A DNA stretch of 64,000 bases from Mesobacillus persicus (GTDB taxonomy: Bacteria > Bacillota > Bacilli > Bacillales > Cytobacillaceae), in contig NZ_FOBW01000012.1 in assembly GCF_900109925.1 (NCBI RefSeq), positions 94,709-158,708 on the forward strand. Direction: 5' to 3'. Within the stretch, counting starts at the first letter, position 1; each line of letters starts with the position of its first letter. A program made the position numbers and the translations under genes. The notes beneath the pieces are model-generated. The model was not told the origin of the DNA and did no database searches. It was given only the letters and a program-made list of their open reading frames with translations. Shown here piece by piece: positions 62,387 through 64,000 of this stretch.

Positions 62387-62545
62387 CTACTTTCTTTTGA
62401 TCTTGTAGGCTCTACGTTCAGCATATTCTGAACATGGAATGCAGACTTTTATCTCCTTACCATGGTCATTGATGTAGGTTCTCAGCGGCTTCACTTTTCT
62501 ATTGCAAATCTCACATTTGCTAAGAAAAAAATCGAAAATTCCCAT
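62387..62545 (-). CDS. Small zinc-ribbon protein, 52 residues
   Basis: Encodes MGIFDFFLSKCEICNRKVKP and, later, KVCIPCSEYAERRAYKIK. The two CxxC pairs (CEIC and CIPC) about 22 residues apart should hold one zinc ion. GGAGG lies six bases before the ATG at 62545. The family is unknown to me; it could bind nucleic acid or a protein partner. It is transcribed opposite to VanZ-like and galU genes. Confidence 0.7.
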   Translation of the reverse strand: MGIFDFFLSKCEICNRKVKPLRTYINDHGKEIKVCIPCSEYAERRAYKIKRK

Positions 62546-62720
62546 ACGAACCTCCTTTACCCTTTATTTTTATGAATACAAAAGTTTAAGTCAAAGATGT
62601 TGCTCATCCATCTAGACGAACGGGCTATCTTTTTAGATGAAGATTTTGGTAAAATAAACAAATAGACACTAATCCTACGTACATACATCTTTCTATATTT
62701 TATGCAAAGGGGAAGTGAAG

Positions 62721-63605
62721 ATGAATAAGGTAAGGAAAGCGATTATACCGGCAGCTGGTTTAGGGACAAGGTTCCTGCCTGCGACGAAGGCGATGCCAAA
62801 GGAAATGCTTCCAATCGTTGATAAGCCGACCATTCAATATATTGTTGAAGAAGCAATTGCCTCAGGGATTGAAGACATTATCATTGTAACCGGAAAAGGG
62901 AAGCGTGCGATCGAAGACCACTTCGACCATGCCACCGAGCTGGAAAACAATTTGATGGAAAAGCAGAAATACGAGATGCTTGAGACAATTCAAAGCATAT
63001 CAAATATGATTGATATCCATTATATTCGCCAAAAGGAACCAAAAGGGTTAGGACATGCGATTTTATGTGCGCGGAAGTTCATTGGAGATGAGCCCTTTGC
63101 CGTACTTTTAGGGGACGATATCGTTCAAGCGGAGAAACCATGCCTCGCGCAGTTAATGGAAGAGTACAATAAACGATTTTCTTCTGTCCTCGCGGTGAAA
63201 AGAGTACCAGATACCGAAACCCACCGGTACGGAATCATTGACCCGATTGAAGCAGAGAATCGGATTTATCAGGTGAAGAACTTTATTGAAAAGCCTGATC
63301 CTGGAACAGCTCCATCTAATCTGGCCATCATTGGTCGGTATATCCTGAACCCAGAAATCTTCATGTTTTTAGAAAAACAGGAAATTGGTGCCGGAAACGA
63401 AATTCAACTAACCGACGCGATTCAAAAGCTAAACAAAATCCAGCGGGTCTTTGCCTATGAATTCGAAGGGAAAAGATATGATGTCGGGGAGAAGCAAGGC
63501 TTTATCGAGACAACGATTGAATTTGCTTTACAACGGCCGGACCTCCGCGACGACTTATTAAGGTTTATGGAAGAGAAGATTGAGCAGCATTCTAAATCAT
63601 ATTAA
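62721..63605 (+). CDS. galU: UTP-glucose-1-phosphate uridylyltransferase
   Basis: Makes UDP-glucose from UTP and glucose 1-phosphate; known as GtaB in Bacillus, where it serves teichoic acid glucosylation, glycolipid anchors and, through GalE, UDP-galactose. N-terminal nucleotide site: [23 protein letters not shown] is the family signature (split here). [19 protein letters not shown] and VLLGDDIVQ follow, then [10 protein letters not shown] and [18 protein letters not shown]. 294 residues from the ATG at 62721, after AAGGGGAAG. A GTG at 62715 is unlikely. Confidence 0.95.
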   Translation: MNKVRKAIIPAAGLGTRFLPATKAMPKEMLPIVDKPTIQYIVEEAIASGIEDIIIVTGKGKRAIEDHFDHATELENNLMEKQKYEMLETIQSISNMIDIHYIRQKEPKGLGHAILCARKFIGDEPFAVLLGDDIVQAEKPCLAQLMEEYNKRFSSVLAVKRVPDTETHRYGIIDPIEAENRIYQVKNFIEKPDPGTAPSNLAIIGRYILNPEIFMFLEKQEIGAGNEIQLTDAIQKLNKIQRVFAYEFEGKRYDVGEKQGFIETTIEFALQRPDLRDDLLRFMEEKIEQHSKSY

Positions 63606-63645
63606 AAAATTAGGCTGTGTTAAAGTACATTGTTGATATTTAACA

Positions 63646-63678
63646 CGTTGATTGGAGTGGAAGGCACGAAGACTCCTG
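63646..63678. repeat. Left end of the long GC-rich repeat, interrupted
   Basis: CGTTGATTGGAGTGGAAGGC onward to GACTCCTG resembles the complement of the right end of the repeat at 26608-26735 (GATTGGAGCGGAAGGCGC...GACTCCTG). The match stops at about 63678, where intron sequence seems to begin. Confidence 0.65.
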
Positions 63679-64000
63679 GAGCGACCGAGCATAGGTCGTA
63701 ATATATAGCGGGTGGGATTCCCGTCGAGAAAGAATTAGCCATTCACTCGTAGCGAGTCTTGGAGGGCAGGTGGTAACACTCTGCTTTTAAGCGTAGACAG
63801 CTAGGTAATGGGCCGTAAGCCGTTAGGTTGAAGGGATTGAGCTTCGAAATTTCGCGTTAGTTGGGAAGGCCGATGCACTCAGGAGTGTAGAAGGCAATAT
63901 TGTTATTCTCGTAAATGGCGAGAGAATAACAACTTCCTCGGAGTCGGTGACCATGGCACGTTACACACTGATATATTACGGCAACTCGGGAGAACCTTTA
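63679..64000 (+). mobile_element. Group II intron, 5' part (runs off the window)
   Basis: Highly structured, non-coding, GC-richer sequence in the style of bacterial group II intron domain I: GTGGGATTCCCGTCGAGAAA at 63712, CCATTCACTCGTAGCGAGTC, GGGCCGTAAGCCGTTAGG, GTGTAGAAGGCAATATTGTT, a GTTATTCTC/GAGAATAAC hairpin near 63902-63931, CTCGGAGTCGGTGACC and CAACTCGGGAGAACC. These match the opening of reverse-transcriptase-bearing introns as I remember them. The exact 5' splice site lies between 63679 and 63712. The maturase gene would lie beyond the window. Confidence 0.75.

Overview
The window looks like chromosome of a low-to-mid GC, endospore-forming member of the Bacillaceae. Support comes from a gamma-type small acid-soluble spore protein, Bacillus-style AGGAGG ribosome binding sites with frequent TTG/GTG starts, a class I preQ1 riboswitch in front of queF, a CarD/YdeB-type regulator, a GtaB-type galU, and lipoprotein and sortase signals of Gram-positive type. 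I cannot name the species.

Layout. 1-3.4 kb: end of a ribose ABC importer operon (rbsA partial, rbsC, rbsB). 3.5-8.1 kb: glycosyltransferase, spore protein, alpha/beta hydrolase, DJ-1/PfpI protein and an MFS transporter. 8.5-13.9 kb: glycerol and lipid use (glpK, glpD, convergent acyl-CoA ligase). 15-18.6 kb: GPH sugar symporter, a LysM remnant, then preQ1 riboswitch-queF and a YhhQ-type queuosine-precursor transporter. 18.7-26.4 kb: SurA-like lipoprotein, nitronate monooxygenase, Gfo/Idh oxidoreductase, and a HxlR-controlled ring-cleavage dioxygenase followed by an FAD monooxygenase, a GTP cyclohydrolase II and a HAD nucleotidase. 26.9-32.9 kb: cold-shock protein, CarD-type regulator, lipoprotein, channel-like protein, sporulation-type sensor kinase and TetR regulator. 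33.1-37.1 kb: RND efflux adaptor and pump. 38-42.8 kb: DUF2207 membrane protein, a 53-bp minisatellite and the 5-oxoprolinase genes pxpB-pxpA-pxpC. 42.9-43.2 kb: a structured RNA that resembles 6S RNA. 43.4-59.8 kb: a flavin oxidoreductase, then exported enzymes (alkaline phosphatase, esterase-like hydrolase, M14 carboxypeptidase, and a 2068-residue wall-anchored nuclease/5'-nucleotidase with a duplicated nucleotidase module), interrupted by an IS4-family element. 60.5-64 kb: galE, VanZ-like protein, two small genes, galU, and the 5' part of what looks like a group II intron running off the end.

The most striking non-coding signal is a family of about twenty short palindromes with GGTGCC/GGCACC cores around a single unpaired T or A. 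They lie between genes, usually just after stop codons and sometimes right before a ribosome binding site. Their outer arms co-vary (ATGG with CCAT, AAGG with CCTT), so the hairpin itself seems to be kept. The IS4-family element sits exactly at the dyad of one copy, like IS elements known to target REP palindromes. Other dispersed repeats (a long GC-rich Bacillaceae intergenic repeat, a 'TCCAGC' repeat, AAGCGGA palindromes), two tandem arrays and several operator-like palindromes are also present. No CRISPR array, prophage, tRNA or rRNA was seen.
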